Shown here: in pieces, positions 1-8,431 of the stretch | How positions within the stretch are numbered: the first letter of the stretch is position 1 | How the letters are laid out: the number at the start of each line of letters is the position of its first letter | From: Pseudomonas sp. AKS31 | GTDB taxonomy: Bacteria > Pseudomonadota > Gammaproteobacteria > Pseudomonadales > Pseudomonadaceae | Assembly: GCF_023634765.1 (NCBI RefSeq) | Contig: NZ_JAMLFX010000001.1 | Span: 202,653-266,652, forward strand | Length of the DNA: 64,000 nt | Reading direction: 5' to 3' | Notes under the pieces: generated by a model | Database searches by the model: none | What the model was told of the DNA's origin: nothing | What the model saw: the letters and a program-made list of their open reading frames with translations, nothing else | Position numbers and translations under genes: made by a program

Positions 1-122
1 GCAGCCCGTGCTTCGACCGTACCTGCCGGTTCGGCCATTACAACTGCCTGCGCCAGCTGATGCCGGACGCGGTCAACGATGCCTTGCAGAAGTTGCAGGG
101 CTCTGTGGTCGAGGTTCATTAA
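1..122 (+). CDS. waaF: ADP-heptose:LPS heptosyltransferase II, C-terminal end only
   Basis: The window opens inside this gene. Reading from base 3, the last 39 codons carry a Cys-rich segment (PCFDRTCRFGHYNCL) typical of the C-terminus of WaaF, ending in TAA at 120-122. WaaF (GT9 family) adds the second L-glycero-D-manno-heptose to the LPS inner core from ADP-heptose at the inner face of the membrane. The next gene, waaC, starts one base after the stop, as in the Pseudomonas core operon. The call rests on this short tail plus synteny. Confidence 0.85.
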   Translation, partial: SPCFDRTCRFGHYNCLRQLMPDAVNDALQKLQGSVVEVH

Positions 123-123
123 G

Positions 124-1185
124 TTGCGGGTATTGCTGATCAAGACTTCATCGCTGGGCGACGTGATTCATGCGTTGCCGGCGCTGACCGACGCCGCCCG
201 GGCCATTCCCGGAATCAAGTTCGACTGGGTGGTGGAAGAGGGCTTCGCCGAGATCCCGACCTGGCACCCGGCCGTTGGCAAGGTGATTCCGGTGGCGATC
301 CGCCGCTGGCGCAAAAACATCTGGAAAACCATCACCAGCGGCGAGTGGAAACGCTTCAAGCAAAGCGTGCGCGCCAATAAATATGACTTGGTGATCGACG
401 CTCAAGGTCTGCTGAAAAGCGCCTGGCTGACCCGCTACGTTAAATCGCCGGTGGCCGGCCTCGATAAAGGTTCGGCCCGCGAGCCGATGGCCTCGCGTTT
501 CTATGATCGCAAACTGGCCGTGGCCCGTGGTCAGCACGCCGTCGAACGTGTGCGCCAACTGTTCGCCATCGCGCTGGGCTACGACTTGCCTAAAGGCTTG
601 GGCGATTACGGCTTGAACGTCGAACGTCTGGTCGAGTTGCCGCGCAAAAATGCCTTCGTGGTGTTCCTGCATGGCACGACGTGGGACACCAAACACTGGC
701 CTGAAGCCTACTGGCGCGAGCTGACCGAACGCGTCGGCTATCTCGGCGTCGGCGTCAAACTGCCGTGGGGCAACCCGCAGGAAAAGGCCCGCGCCGAACG
801 CATCGCCGCCGGTTTCAAGCACGCCGAAGTGCTGCCAAAGCTGAATCTGGCCGGTGTCGGCAAGGTCCTCGCCGGCGCGCAAGCCTGCGTGGCGGTGGAC
901 ACCGGGCTCGGCCATTTGGCTGCCGCGCTGGACGTGCCGACCATCTCGCTGTTCGGCCCGACCAATCCTGGCCTGACCGGCGCCTACGGCAAATTGCAGA
1001 TCCACCTGGCCAGCGACTTCCCGTGTGCGCCGTGTCTGCAAAAGAAATGTACCTATCAACCGACCGCGCAGGATGCCCGTCAGTTTGACCTGAAGCGTGA
1101 ACAGCCGCTGTGCTTCACGCGTCTGAACCCCGAGCGTGTCGCCAGCCGACTGAGCACGTTGTTAATGGCTGAGGAGCTGCGCTGA
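124..1185 (+). CDS. waaC: LPS heptosyltransferase I
   Basis: GT9 family enzyme that transfers the first heptose from ADP-heptose to Kdo2-lipid A. The protein would be 353 residues. The N-terminus (RVLLIKTSSLGDVIHALP) is the classical GT9 nucleotide-sugar entry motif. Near residue 259 lies the conserved DTGLGHLAAAL block followed by SLFGPTNP. An ATG at 79 is in frame but lies inside waaF and adds 15 residues not found in the family. TTG at 124, one base after the waaF stop, gives the family N-terminus and is preferred. The stop overlaps the waaG ATG at 1185, so the two are probably translationally coupled. Confidence 0.95.
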   Translation: MRVLLIKTSSLGDVIHALPALTDAARAIPGIKFDWVVEEGFAEIPTWHPAVGKVIPVAIRRWRKNIWKTITSGEWKRFKQSVRANKYDLVIDAQGLLKSAWLTRYVKSPVAGLDKGSAREPMASRFYDRKLAVARGQHAVERVRQLFAIALGYDLPKGLGDYGLNVERLVELPRKNAFVVFLHGTTWDTKHWPEAYWRELTERVGYLGVGVKLPWGNPQEKARAERIAAGFKHAEVLPKLNLAGVGKVLAGAQACVAVDTGLGHLAAALDVPTISLFGPTNPGLTGAYGKLQIHLASDFPCAPCLQKKCTYQPTAQDARQFDLKREQPLCFTRLNPERVASRLSTLLMAEELR

Positions 1186-2306
1186 TGCAATTGGCATTCG
1201 TCCTGTACAAATATTTCCCGTTTGGCGGCTTGCAGCGCGACTTCATGCGCATCGCCCTCGAATGCCAGAAGCGCGGTCACCAGATTCGCGTCTACACGCT
1301 GATCTGGGAAGGTGATGTGCCGCCCGGTTTCGAGGTGCTGGTGGCGCCGGTCAAGGCGTTCTTCAATCATCGCCGCAATGAAAAACTCAGCGCGTGGATG
1401 GCAGCGGATCTGGCCAAACGTCCGGTCGATCGCCTGATCGGTTTCAACAAGATGCCGGGTCTGGACGTTTACTACGCCGCCGACGGCTGCTTCGAAGACA
1501 AGGCGCAAAACCTGCGCCACTCGCTGTACCGTCGCTGGGGCCGCTATCGCCACTTCGCCGAATACGAGCGCGCGGTGTTCGCCAAAGACGCGAAGACTGA
1601 AGTGCTGATGATTTCCGAAGTGCAGCAGCCGCTGTTCATCAAGCATTACGACACGCCGCTTGAGCGCTTCCACCTGCTGCCACCGGGCATTGCCCAGGAT
1701 CGCCGGCGTCCGGCGAATGCCGATGAAATTCGCGCCGGTTTCCGCGCCGAATTCAATCTCAAGGACGACGAACTGCTGCTGGTGCAGATCGGCTCCGGGT
1801 TCAAGACCAAAGGCGTCGATCGCAGCCTCAAAGCACTGGCCGCATTGCCCACCGAACTGAAGAAACGCACCCGGCTGTTTGTAATCGGCCAGGATGACCC
1901 CAAATTGTTCCAGATGCAGAGTGCGACATTGGGGCTGGGCGATAACGTGACGTTCCTCAAGGGGCGCAGCGATATCCCGCGTTTCCTGCTCGGCGCCGAT
2001 CTGTTGATCCACCCGGCTTACAACGAAAACACCGGCACGGTATTGCTGGAAGCGCTGGTCGCCGGCCTGCCGGTGCTGGTCAGCGCGGTCTGCGGTTACG
2101 CCCATTACATTGCCGAGGCGAATGCCGGGCGAGTGCTGGACGAACCGTTCGATCAGGCGCAGCTGACGCAATACCTGACCGACATGTTGCATGACGACGC
2201 TGCACGCGCGGCCTGGAGCCGCAATGGTCTGGCCTTCGCCGAGACGGCCGACCTCTACAGCATGCCGCAGCACGCGGCCGATGTGATTCTGGCGGAGCAC
2301 GCTTAA
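1185..2306 (+). CDS. waaG: LPS core glucosyltransferase I (GT4)
   Basis: Predicted 373-residue GT4 glycosyltransferase (GT-B fold) that adds the first outer-core hexose to heptose II. The N-terminal lobe begins with LAFVLYKYFPFGGLQRDFMR, the acceptor-side signature of WaaG. The C-terminal donor lobe has the sugar-nucleotide segment HPAYNENTGTVLLEAL at about residues 276-292, with the paired Glu residues of retaining GT4 enzymes. Its ATG overlaps the waaC stop (TGATG) and its stop overlaps the waaP start in the same way. It belongs to the waaF-waaC-waaG-waaP transcription unit. Confidence 0.95.
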   Translation: MQLAFVLYKYFPFGGLQRDFMRIALECQKRGHQIRVYTLIWEGDVPPGFEVLVAPVKAFFNHRRNEKLSAWMAADLAKRPVDRLIGFNKMPGLDVYYAADGCFEDKAQNLRHSLYRRWGRYRHFAEYERAVFAKDAKTEVLMISEVQQPLFIKHYDTPLERFHLLPPGIAQDRRRPANADEIRAGFRAEFNLKDDELLLVQIGSGFKTKGVDRSLKALAALPTELKKRTRLFVIGQDDPKLFQMQSATLGLGDNVTFLKGRSDIPRFLLGADLLIHPAYNENTGTVLLEALVAGLPVLVSAVCGYAHYIAEANAGRVLDEPFDQAQLTQYLTDMLHDDAARAAWSRNGLAFAETADLYSMPQHAADVILAEHA

Positions 2307-3112
2307 TGAAGTTGATGCTGGCTGAACCGTTCAAAAGCCTTTGGGCCGGACGCGACCCGTTCGCCGAAGTCGAAGGCTTGCAGGGCGAGGTATACCGCGA
2401 GCTGGAAGCCCGCCGGACACTGCGCACGGAAGTCGACGGCAACGGATTCTTCGTCAAGATCCACCGTGGCATCGGCTGGGGCGAAATCTTCAAGAACCTG
2501 CTGACCGCCAAGCTGCCGGTGCTCGGTGCGGGCCAGGAGTGGCAGGCCATCCAGCGTCTGCAGGAAGTCGGCGTGCCGACCATGACCGCTGTGGCTTACG
2601 GTGAGAAGGGCAGCAACCCGGCGGATCAGCACTCGTTCATCGTCACCGAAGAACTGGCGCCGACCATCAGCCTCGAAGACTTCAGCATCGATTGGGTCAA
2701 GCAGCCACCCGAGCCTAAGCTCAAGCGCGCGCTGATCGCCGAAGTCGCACGCATGACCGGCATGATGCACCGCGCCGGCGTCAACCATCGCGACTGCTAC
2801 ATCTGCCACTTCCTGCTGCACACCGACAAACCGGTGACGGCAGAAGATTTCAAACTCTCGGTGATCGACCTGCACCGTGCCCAGACCCGCGCGAAAATCA
2901 CGCAGCGCTGGCGCAACAAGGATCTGGCCGCGCTGTACTTTTCCGCGCTGGACATTGGCCTGACCCGCCGCGACAAATTGCGTTTCCTCAAGGGCTATTT
3001 CCAGCAACCGCTGCGCCAGATTCTGGCCGAAGAAGCGCCGCTGCTGAACTGGCTTGAAGGCAAAGCGAGCAAGCTCTATGCGCGTAAGCAGCGATACGGG
3101 GATGCGCTCTGA
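2306..3112 (+). CDS. waaP: LPS core heptose I kinase
   Basis: A 268-residue eukaryote-like kinase that phosphorylates heptose I of the LPS inner core, a modification reported as essential in P. aeruginosa. The catalytic loop reads NHRDCYICHF, with Asp at residue 163, the same number as the reported catalytic Asp of P. aeruginosa WaaP. The metal-binding segment is VIDLHRAQ at about 191-198. The Lys of the N lobe is in GFFVKIHRGIGWGEI. Its start overlaps the waaG stop by one base, and its stop overlaps the next kinase gene. It is cytoplasmic and acts before the core is flipped by MsbA. Confidence 0.95.
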   Translation: MKLMLAEPFKSLWAGRDPFAEVEGLQGEVYRELEARRTLRTEVDGNGFFVKIHRGIGWGEIFKNLLTAKLPVLGAGQEWQAIQRLQEVGVPTMTAVAYGEKGSNPADQHSFIVTEELAPTISLEDFSIDWVKQPPEPKLKRALIAEVARMTGMMHRAGVNHRDCYICHFLLHTDKPVTAEDFKLSVIDLHRAQTRAKITQRWRNKDLAALYFSALDIGLTRRDKLRFLKGYFQQPLRQILAEEAPLLNWLEGKASKLYARKQRYGDAL

Positions 3113-3846
3113 TGGCGGGTTGGACTCTCGAGCCGCAATACAGCGAACTCGCCGAAGATTTTGGCAGTCTCGAAGCGGTATTTGCGTTGCAGGGCGAGCG
3201 CCTGACCCGTGATCCGCTGTCGGAAGTGATTCGTGTGCAGCGCAACGGCGTCAATTACTACGTCAAACGCTATGTCGGCGCCGGTAAAGGCTTGCGTCGT
3301 TACCTCGGCAAGCCGCGAGTGAAGATGGAATGGCAGAACCTCAAGCGCTTCGCCAAGTGGGGCATTCCCACCGCTGAAGTGGTGGCGTGGGGCCTGGAAC
3401 GACGTGGCGCGGCGTATGATCGTGGCGCCATGATCACTCGCGAATTGCCCAACACTGAAGACCTTTCGGCACTCGCCGAGCGCAAGGATCCGAAACTCAA
3501 GGATCGCGCCTGGGTCGACGGCGTCAGTCGGCAGCTGGCCGGTTATACCCGGACGATGCATGATCACCGATTTACCCATAACGATCTGAAATGGCGCAAC
3601 CTGTTGATCGATGAGCAGGCGCGGATATTTCTGATCGATTGCCCTAACGGCGAGTTCTGGCGCGGCTTCTGGCTCAAGTATCGGATCACCAAGGATCTGG
3701 CCTGTCTCGATAAACTCGCCAAATACCACCTGTCCAATACCCAACGCCTGCGCTTCTATAAGCAATATCGCCAGTGCGATCGGCTTGATGGCGCCGACAA
3801 GAAACGGATTCGGCACGTGGTGAGATTTTTCGAGGGACGTGAATGA
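3112..3846 (+). CDS. wapP: LPS core kinase of the WaaP/InaA family (WapP-like)
   Basis: A 244-residue kinase-fold protein with an intact catalytic loop THNDLKWRNLL (Asp 158, Asn 163) and a DFG-like segment FLIDCPNGEF. An N-lobe Lys is in YYVKRYVGAGKGLRRYLG. By position directly after waaP it corresponds to wapP of P. aeruginosa, proposed to phosphorylate heptose II; the symbol rests on my memory of that locus. ATG at 3112 overlaps the waaP stop. The stop region overlaps the next gene by four bases. The kinase-family call is firm; the exact acceptor site is inferred. Confidence 0.85.
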   Translation: MAGWTLEPQYSELAEDFGSLEAVFALQGERLTRDPLSEVIRVQRNGVNYYVKRYVGAGKGLRRYLGKPRVKMEWQNLKRFAKWGIPTAEVVAWGLERRGAAYDRGAMITRELPNTEDLSALAERKDPKLKDRAWVDGVSRQLAGYTRTMHDHRFTHNDLKWRNLLIDEQARIFLIDCPNGEFWRGFWLKYRITKDLACLDKLAKYHLSNTQRLRFYKQYRQCDRLDGADKKRIRHVVRFFEGRE

Positions 3847-4595
3847 CTGATTTTCTCGCTGCTGAAGACCGCGCACTGCTTGAGCGCCATGGTCTCGGCA
3901 CTTTCGACGCACTGTGGGCCAAGCAGCTTGAGGCTGTGGACGAGCCCAATACCGCCCGTGGCGGCTGGAGCAGCGTCTTCCGTCTGGACCTGGAAGGGCA
4001 CGGCTATTACCTCAAGCGCCAGAGCAATTATCTGACACGCACCTTGCACGCGCCTTTTGGCGAGCCCAGTTTTGCCCGTGAGTTTCGCAATATCAGCCGC
4101 TATCGCAAGCTCGGTATCCCGGCGCTGCAAGCGGCGTTTTTCGGTGAGCGCAAGGTTGACGGCGAAGTCCGCGCCATCCTGCTGACCCGGGCGCTGGATG
4201 GCTGGAGCGATCTGGAGTCGCTGCTGCAGCGTTGGGCTCAGCTGAGTGCCGCGCAGCAGTCGGCCATCCTCAAGGCCTGCGGGTTGCTCGCGCGGCATCT
4301 GCACGGTGTGCGGCAGGTGCATGGCTGCTTCTATCCCAAGCATATTTTTCTGCGAGCCACCGGTGACGGGTATCAGGCGCAATTGATTGATCTGGAAAAG
4401 ACCCGGCCGTTGTTGTTCGGCATGCGCGACCGGATCAAGGATCTGGAACCGCTGCAACGCCGCGCGCCGGAATGGAGCGAGGCGCAACTGCGTGAATTGC
4501 TGGCGGCTTATCTCGATCAGCCCACCGATAGCTCGCTGCTGGATAGTTGGCTCGCGCGGCTGACCGCGCGCCGCACTCACAAGGAGATCCGCTGA
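3843..4595 (+). CDS. wapQ: LPS kinase InaA family protein with altered catalytic loop (WapQ-like)
   Basis: A 250-residue member of the InaA/WaaP kinase-like family. The loop aligned with HRDCYICHF of WaaP reads HGCFYPKHIF, so the catalytic Asp position is Cys 162. The second acidic motif LIDLEKTRP remains. It may be a pseudokinase or use another base; InaA-type proteins with this PKHIF loop are known to me as a subfamily. It overlaps the preceding kinase gene by four bases and ends in an ATGA overlap with the next. Position matches wapQ of P. aeruginosa (symbol from memory). A role in core phosphorylation is inferred from the operon. Confidence 0.8.
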   Translation: MTDFLAAEDRALLERHGLGTFDALWAKQLEAVDEPNTARGGWSSVFRLDLEGHGYYLKRQSNYLTRTLHAPFGEPSFAREFRNISRYRKLGIPALQAAFFGERKVDGEVRAILLTRALDGWSDLESLLQRWAQLSAAQQSAILKACGLLARHLHGVRQVHGCFYPKHIFLRATGDGYQAQLIDLEKTRPLLFGMRDRIKDLEPLQRRAPEWSEAQLRELLAAYLDQPTDSSLLDSWLARLTARRTHKEIR

Positions 4596-6046
4596 TGCAA
4601 TTGTCCGAGCTGGCAGGGGTCGGGCGAGTCCCGCAACTGCCGCTGACAGTAACTCTGGCCGATGCCGCCGGCAGTGCTGATCTGCAATTGCTGACGCTGC
4701 TGCGGGTATTGCCGGGGCAGCGTTACGTCGGCGCGGGTGTCTGGCGCGGCCGTCCGGTGTTGGCCAAATTGCTGGTCGGCAGCAAGGCTGCCCGGCATTT
4801 TCAGCGTGAGCTGGAGGGCGTGCGCTTGTTGGCTGCGCAAGGTCTGACCACACCGCTGCTGCTGGCCGATGGCTTGCAGAGTGGCGAGGGTGGCTGGCTG
4901 CTGTTCGATTTCCTTGAAGATGCCGAAAGTCTTGGCGATGCCTGGGCGAAAGTCGAGTTGTTGCCAGTGCTGGCTGATGAACAATCGGCGGTGCTGGCCG
5001 AGGCGCTGGGCGCTATTGGCCAATTGCACGGCAAAGGGCTTTGGCAGGAAGACCTGCACCTGGACAATCTGCTGCGTCACGGCGGCCAGTTGTACTTGAT
5101 TGACGGTGCCGGGATCTGCGCAGATACCGCCGGCCAGCCGTTGTCACGGCAAAAAGTCCTGGAAAATCTCGGGGTGTTTTTTGCCCAGTTACCCAAGGCG
5201 CTGGAGCCGTTCACTGAAGAGCTGCTGGTGTATTACCTGTTGAGCAACAGTGAGCACGCGTTGCCACTGGAGGCCTTGCAGAAGCAGATCGACAAAGTGC
5301 GGCGCTGGCGTTTGAGAGACTTCCTGATCAAGGTCGGTCGCGAGTGCACGCTGTTCAGCGTGCAGCGTGGCGCATTCGCTCTGCGCGCGATTCGTCGCGA
5401 AGAAGAGTCAGCCATGCTGCCGGTGCTGGAGCAGGCCGATGCGTTGCTCGATCAGGGCCATCTGTACAAGACCGGTGGCGCGGCGAGCGTCGGCAAGGTT
5501 CAGGCGGGTGCACGCACGCTGGTGATCAAACGCTACAACATCAAGGGGTTTGCGCATTGGCTCAAACGTTTCTGGCGGCCGAGCAGGGCCTGGCATTCGT
5601 GGCGTGAAGGCAATCGCCTGGCGTTCCTCGGGATCGCCACACCCAAGCCGCTGGCGGTACTGGAGAAGCGCTTTTTGTGGCTGCGCAGTCGTGCGTATCT
5701 GGTGACCGAGTTCCTGCCCGGGCCGGACATCATCGAACGCTTTGCGCCCTATGTTGAAAGTGGCGAAGCGCCTGAGGCGGAGTTGCAGGCACTTGACCTG
5801 TTGTTCGCTCGACTGATTGACGAGCGCATCAGCCATGGCGATTTCAAAGGGCACAATCTGTTCTGGCAGCACGATCGCTGGGCGCTGATTGATCTGGACT
5901 CGATGTGCCAGCATGGATCCGCCGGCAGTTTCGCCCCGGCCTATGCCCGTGACCGTGCGCGATTCATGCGTAACTGGCCCGAAAGCAGTGCGCTGTATCG
6001 CATTATTGATCAGCGTTTGCCGAAAGAAATTTCCCACACGGTCTGA
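4595..6046 (+). CDS. Double kinase-domain LPS core protein (PA5006-like)
   Basis: A 483-residue protein with two kinase-like modules in tandem. The first has WQEDLHLDNLL (catalytic Asp 153) and LIDGAGI. The second has SHGDFKGHNLFW (catalytic Asp 416) and ALIDLDSM, with its own N-lobe Lys in LVIKRYNIKG. Both catalytic loops look intact. An in-frame ATG at 4547 lies deep in the preceding gene; the ATG at 4595 makes an ATGA overlap with that gene's stop and is the likely start. It is the last of four consecutive kinase-fold genes. By position it matches the 480-residue-class protein downstream of wapQ in P. aeruginosa. Substrate unknown. Confidence 0.8.
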   Translation: MQLSELAGVGRVPQLPLTVTLADAAGSADLQLLTLLRVLPGQRYVGAGVWRGRPVLAKLLVGSKAARHFQRELEGVRLLAAQGLTTPLLLADGLQSGEGGWLLFDFLEDAESLGDAWAKVELLPVLADEQSAVLAEALGAIGQLHGKGLWQEDLHLDNLLRHGGQLYLIDGAGICADTAGQPLSRQKVLENLGVFFAQLPKALEPFTEELLVYYLLSNSEHALPLEALQKQIDKVRRWRLRDFLIKVGRECTLFSVQRGAFALRAIRREEESAMLPVLEQADALLDQGHLYKTGGAASVGKVQAGARTLVIKRYNIKGFAHWLKRFWRPSRAWHSWREGNRLAFLGIATPKPLAVLEKRFLWLRSRAYLVTEFLPGPDIIERFAPYVESGEAPEAELQALDLLFARLIDERISHGDFKGHNLFWQHDRWALIDLDSMCQHGSAGSFAPAYARDRARFMRNWPESSALYRIIDQRLPKEISHTV

Positions 6047-6169
6047 ATCAAACCAGTACAGCAATAGGGACAAGATTCAGCGACTTGTCCTACAGCTTCT
6101 CCAGATGCCATGAACTGTGCCAGGTTCAGCCCCGATGCTAATTTGCCCAACGACCTTGGAGGGCGAATC

Positions 6170-6505
6170 TTGACCATCAAACAGGCTGCAACGCTGAGTA
6201 TATTTTCATGGGTTCTGGCTGGCTGCGGCAGCGCGATGACCGTCCTGCAGGACGATGCCGACGTGGCGCGGGACATGCGCAAGCAAAAAACCTACTGCCA
6301 GTCCATTCCGCGGATTTACAGCGGTCTGGCCTTCGATTTCTGCGTGTTGAACGCGCCCCCGGATCCCAGCGGATTCCTGGTACCTTTCGTGCTGCTGGAT
6401 CTGCCATTGTCCGGTGTATTCGATACAGTAGCGTTGCCCTATACGGTTTATCGTCAGGTCACCGACGGCAATCTTGTTATTTACTGGCGCAAGGGCGGTT
6501 ATTGA
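6170..6505 (+). CDS. Small YceK/YidQ-type lipoprotein
   Basis: A protein of about 111 residues with a lipoprotein signal peptide: a short Lys-containing N-terminus, hydrophobic stretch, and lipobox VLAGC. The body contains PFVLLDLPLSGVFDTVALPYTVYRQ, typical of YceK/YidQ (DUF1411-like) lipoproteins, whose function is unknown. A longer reading from ATG 6110 would bury the signal peptide. TTG at 6170 with GGAGGG at 6158-6163, six bases upstream, is the better start. It is probably anchored in the outer or inner membrane. It sits between LPS kinases and the carbamoyltransferase but need not be part of LPS synthesis. Confidence 0.8.
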   Translation: MTIKQAATLSIFSWVLAGCGSAMTVLQDDADVARDMRKQKTYCQSIPRIYSGLAFDFCVLNAPPDPSGFLVPFVLLDLPLSGVFDTVALPYTVYRQVTDGNLVIYWRKGGY

Positions 6506-6578
6506 GTAGCAGGGCAAGGTTTCTCAAAACCATTCACCCGGGGGCAATCGCACAGGGTAATTCCCCACTCGTTTACGC

Positions 6579-6584
6579 TATAAT
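6579..6584 (+). promoter_or_regulatory. Probable sigma70 -10 box upstream of the carbamoyltransferase gene
   Basis: A perfect TATAAT lies at 6579-6584, 93 bases before the GTG start at 6677, in the 171-base gap after the lipoprotein gene. No good -35 box is visible 17 bases upstream, so strength and regulation are uncertain. Confidence 0.45.
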
Positions 6585-6676
6585 CCCGCCCTTTAGCTGT
6601 CACTCGCCCTGCGCGAGGGCACATCAATTTTCAAGGCGCATCGCGCCTGCACGCAGACTAAAGAGGCTAGACCCCT

Positions 6677-8431
6677 GTGGCATTGACGATTCTTGGCCTG
6701 TCCGGCGCCCTTAGCCATGACCCTTCAGCAGCCTTGTACATCGACGGCAAGCTGGTGGCGGCGGCTGAAGAAGAGCGCTTCGTACGCGATAAGCATGCAA
6801 AGAACCGCATGCCCTACGAATCGGCGAAGTTCTGTCTTGAGCAGGCCGGCATCAAGCCGTCCGACGTTGACGTAGTCGCGATCCCGTTCGCCCCGATCAG
6901 CCTGTTCGGCAAGGCGCGCTGGCACTACGCCAAGCGTTACTGGTACGCGCCGGATCGCGCCCTTGATGCGATCCTGATGGGCAACCGTCGCTACAAGCGC
7001 TACCGCAACAAGATTGTCTGGTGCCTGGAACAATTGGGTTTTGATCCGAAGAAGATCAAGATCGAACCGGTCGAGCATCACCTGGCTCACGCTTCCAGCG
7101 CCTACCATTGCTCCGGTTTCAAAGAGAAAACCGCGATCCTTGGTATCGACGGCAAGGGCGAATACGCCACGACCTTCTTCGGTTACGGCGAAAACGGCAA
7201 GATCCACAAGATCAAGGAATTCTTCGATCCGGACTCTCTCGGCGGCCTGTATGGCGCGATCACCGAGTTCCTCGGTTTCGAGATGCTCGACGGTGAGTTC
7301 AAGGTCATGGGCATGGCGCCGTACGGCGATGCCAGCAAGTACGATTTCTCGCGTCTGGCCTCGTTCGAAAACGGCGAACTGGTGATCAACACCGACTACG
7401 CCAACGTTATCGGCCTGCGTCGTTATAAAGAGAAGGGCAAAGGCTTTTACTTCTCGCCGAAGCTGATCGAGTGGCTGGGGCCGAAACGCGAAGGCGACAT
7501 CGCTGACGAACCGTACATCCACTACGCCGCGAGCATGCAAGCGCTGTTCGAGAAGCTGGCGTTGCAGATGATCGACTACTACCTGGGCGACGTGCTCAAG
7601 GAAACCGGCAAACTGGCCTTCGCCGGTGGCTGTGCGCTGAACGTCAAACTGAACCAGAAAATCATTGCCCGCGACGACATCAAGGAACTGTTCGTGCAAC
7701 CGGCGTCCGGCGATGCCGGTACGGCGGTCGGTGCCGCTGCCTACGTGTCTCACGCCCGTGGTGTGCCGGTCGAGAAGATGGAACACGTTTACCTCGGCCC
7801 GTCGTACAGCAACGAGGACGTGATCGCCGCCTGCGCCCGTCATGAGAACAAGCCGACCTGGCGCAAGCTCGACAACATGCCGGAACAGATTGCCAAAATC
7901 ATGGTCGATGGCAATCCGGTGGCCTGGTTCCAGGGCCGTATGGAGTTCGGTCCGCGTGCACTGGGTGGCCGATCGATCATCGGTTGCCCGAGCGTGGCCG
8001 GCGTGGCCGACCGCATCAACCATCAGATCAAGTTCCGCGAGCGCTGGAGGCCTTTCTGCCCGTCGATGCTCGACACCGTTGCACCACAGATGATCAAGAT
8101 CGATCATCCGGCACCGTTCATGACCTTCACTTTCGAAGTGGCGGAAGAGTGGAAGACCCGTGTGCCGGAAGTCGTTCACGAAGATGGCACTTCTCGTGCC
8201 CAGGTTCTCAAGCGTGAATACAACCCGCGCTACTACGACATGATGAAAGCGCTTGAAAACCTGACCGGTAACGGCGTATCGCTGAACACCTCGCTCAACC
8301 GTCGTGGCGAACCGATGATTTGCTCGCCGACCGACGCGCTGAACATGTTTTTCGGTTCGGATCTGGAATACCTGATCATGGAAGATATTCTGGTCGTAAA
8401 AGAGGGTGTGAAAGGATACGAACTTGACTGA
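6677..8431 (+). CDS. wapO: Carbamoyltransferase, LPS core (NodU/CmcH family)
   Basis: A 584-residue NodU/CmcH-family enzyme that uses carbamoyl phosphate to carbamoylate a sugar. The N-terminal ASKHA-like domain starts with TILGLSGALSHDPSAAL and has the HHLAHASSAYH metal-binding block at about 136-146. The C-terminal YrdC-like half has GRMEFGPRALGGRSII. In the P. aeruginosa core, heptose II is carbamoylated and the homologue in this position is WapO, so this is the likely role. The start is GTG at 6677 with AGAGG at 6662-6666. It overlaps the next glycosyltransferase by eight bases. Confidence 0.88.
   Translation: MALTILGLSGALSHDPSAALYIDGKLVAAAEEERFVRDKHAKNRMPYESAKFCLEQAGIKPSDVDVVAIPFAPISLFGKARWHYAKRYWYAPDRALDAILMGNRRYKRYRNKIVWCLEQLGFDPKKIKIEPVEHHLAHASSAYHCSGFKEKTAILGIDGKGEYATTFFGYGENGKIHKIKEFFDPDSLGGLYGAITEFLGFEMLDGEFKVMGMAPYGDASKYDFSRLASFENGELVINTDYANVIGLRRYKEKGKGFYFSPKLIEWLGPKREGDIADEPYIHYAASMQALFEKLALQMIDYYLGDVLKETGKLAFAGGCALNVKLNQKIIARDDIKELFVQPASGDAGTAVGAAAYVSHARGVPVEKMEHVYLGPSYSNEDVIAACARHENKPTWRKLDNMPEQIAKIMVDGNPVAWFQGRMEFGPRALGGRSIIGCPSVAGVADRINHQIKFRERWRPFCPSMLDTVAPQMIKIDHPAPFMTFTFEVAEEWKTRVPEVVHEDGTSRAQVLKREYNPRYYDMMKALENLTGNGVSLNTSLNRRGEPMICSPTDALNMFFGSDLEYLIMEDILVVKEGVKGYELD

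Noticed and set aside
79..123. ATG start at 79 for waaC
   Set aside because: It lies inside waaF and adds 15 residues absent from GT9 N-termini; TTG 124 fits better.
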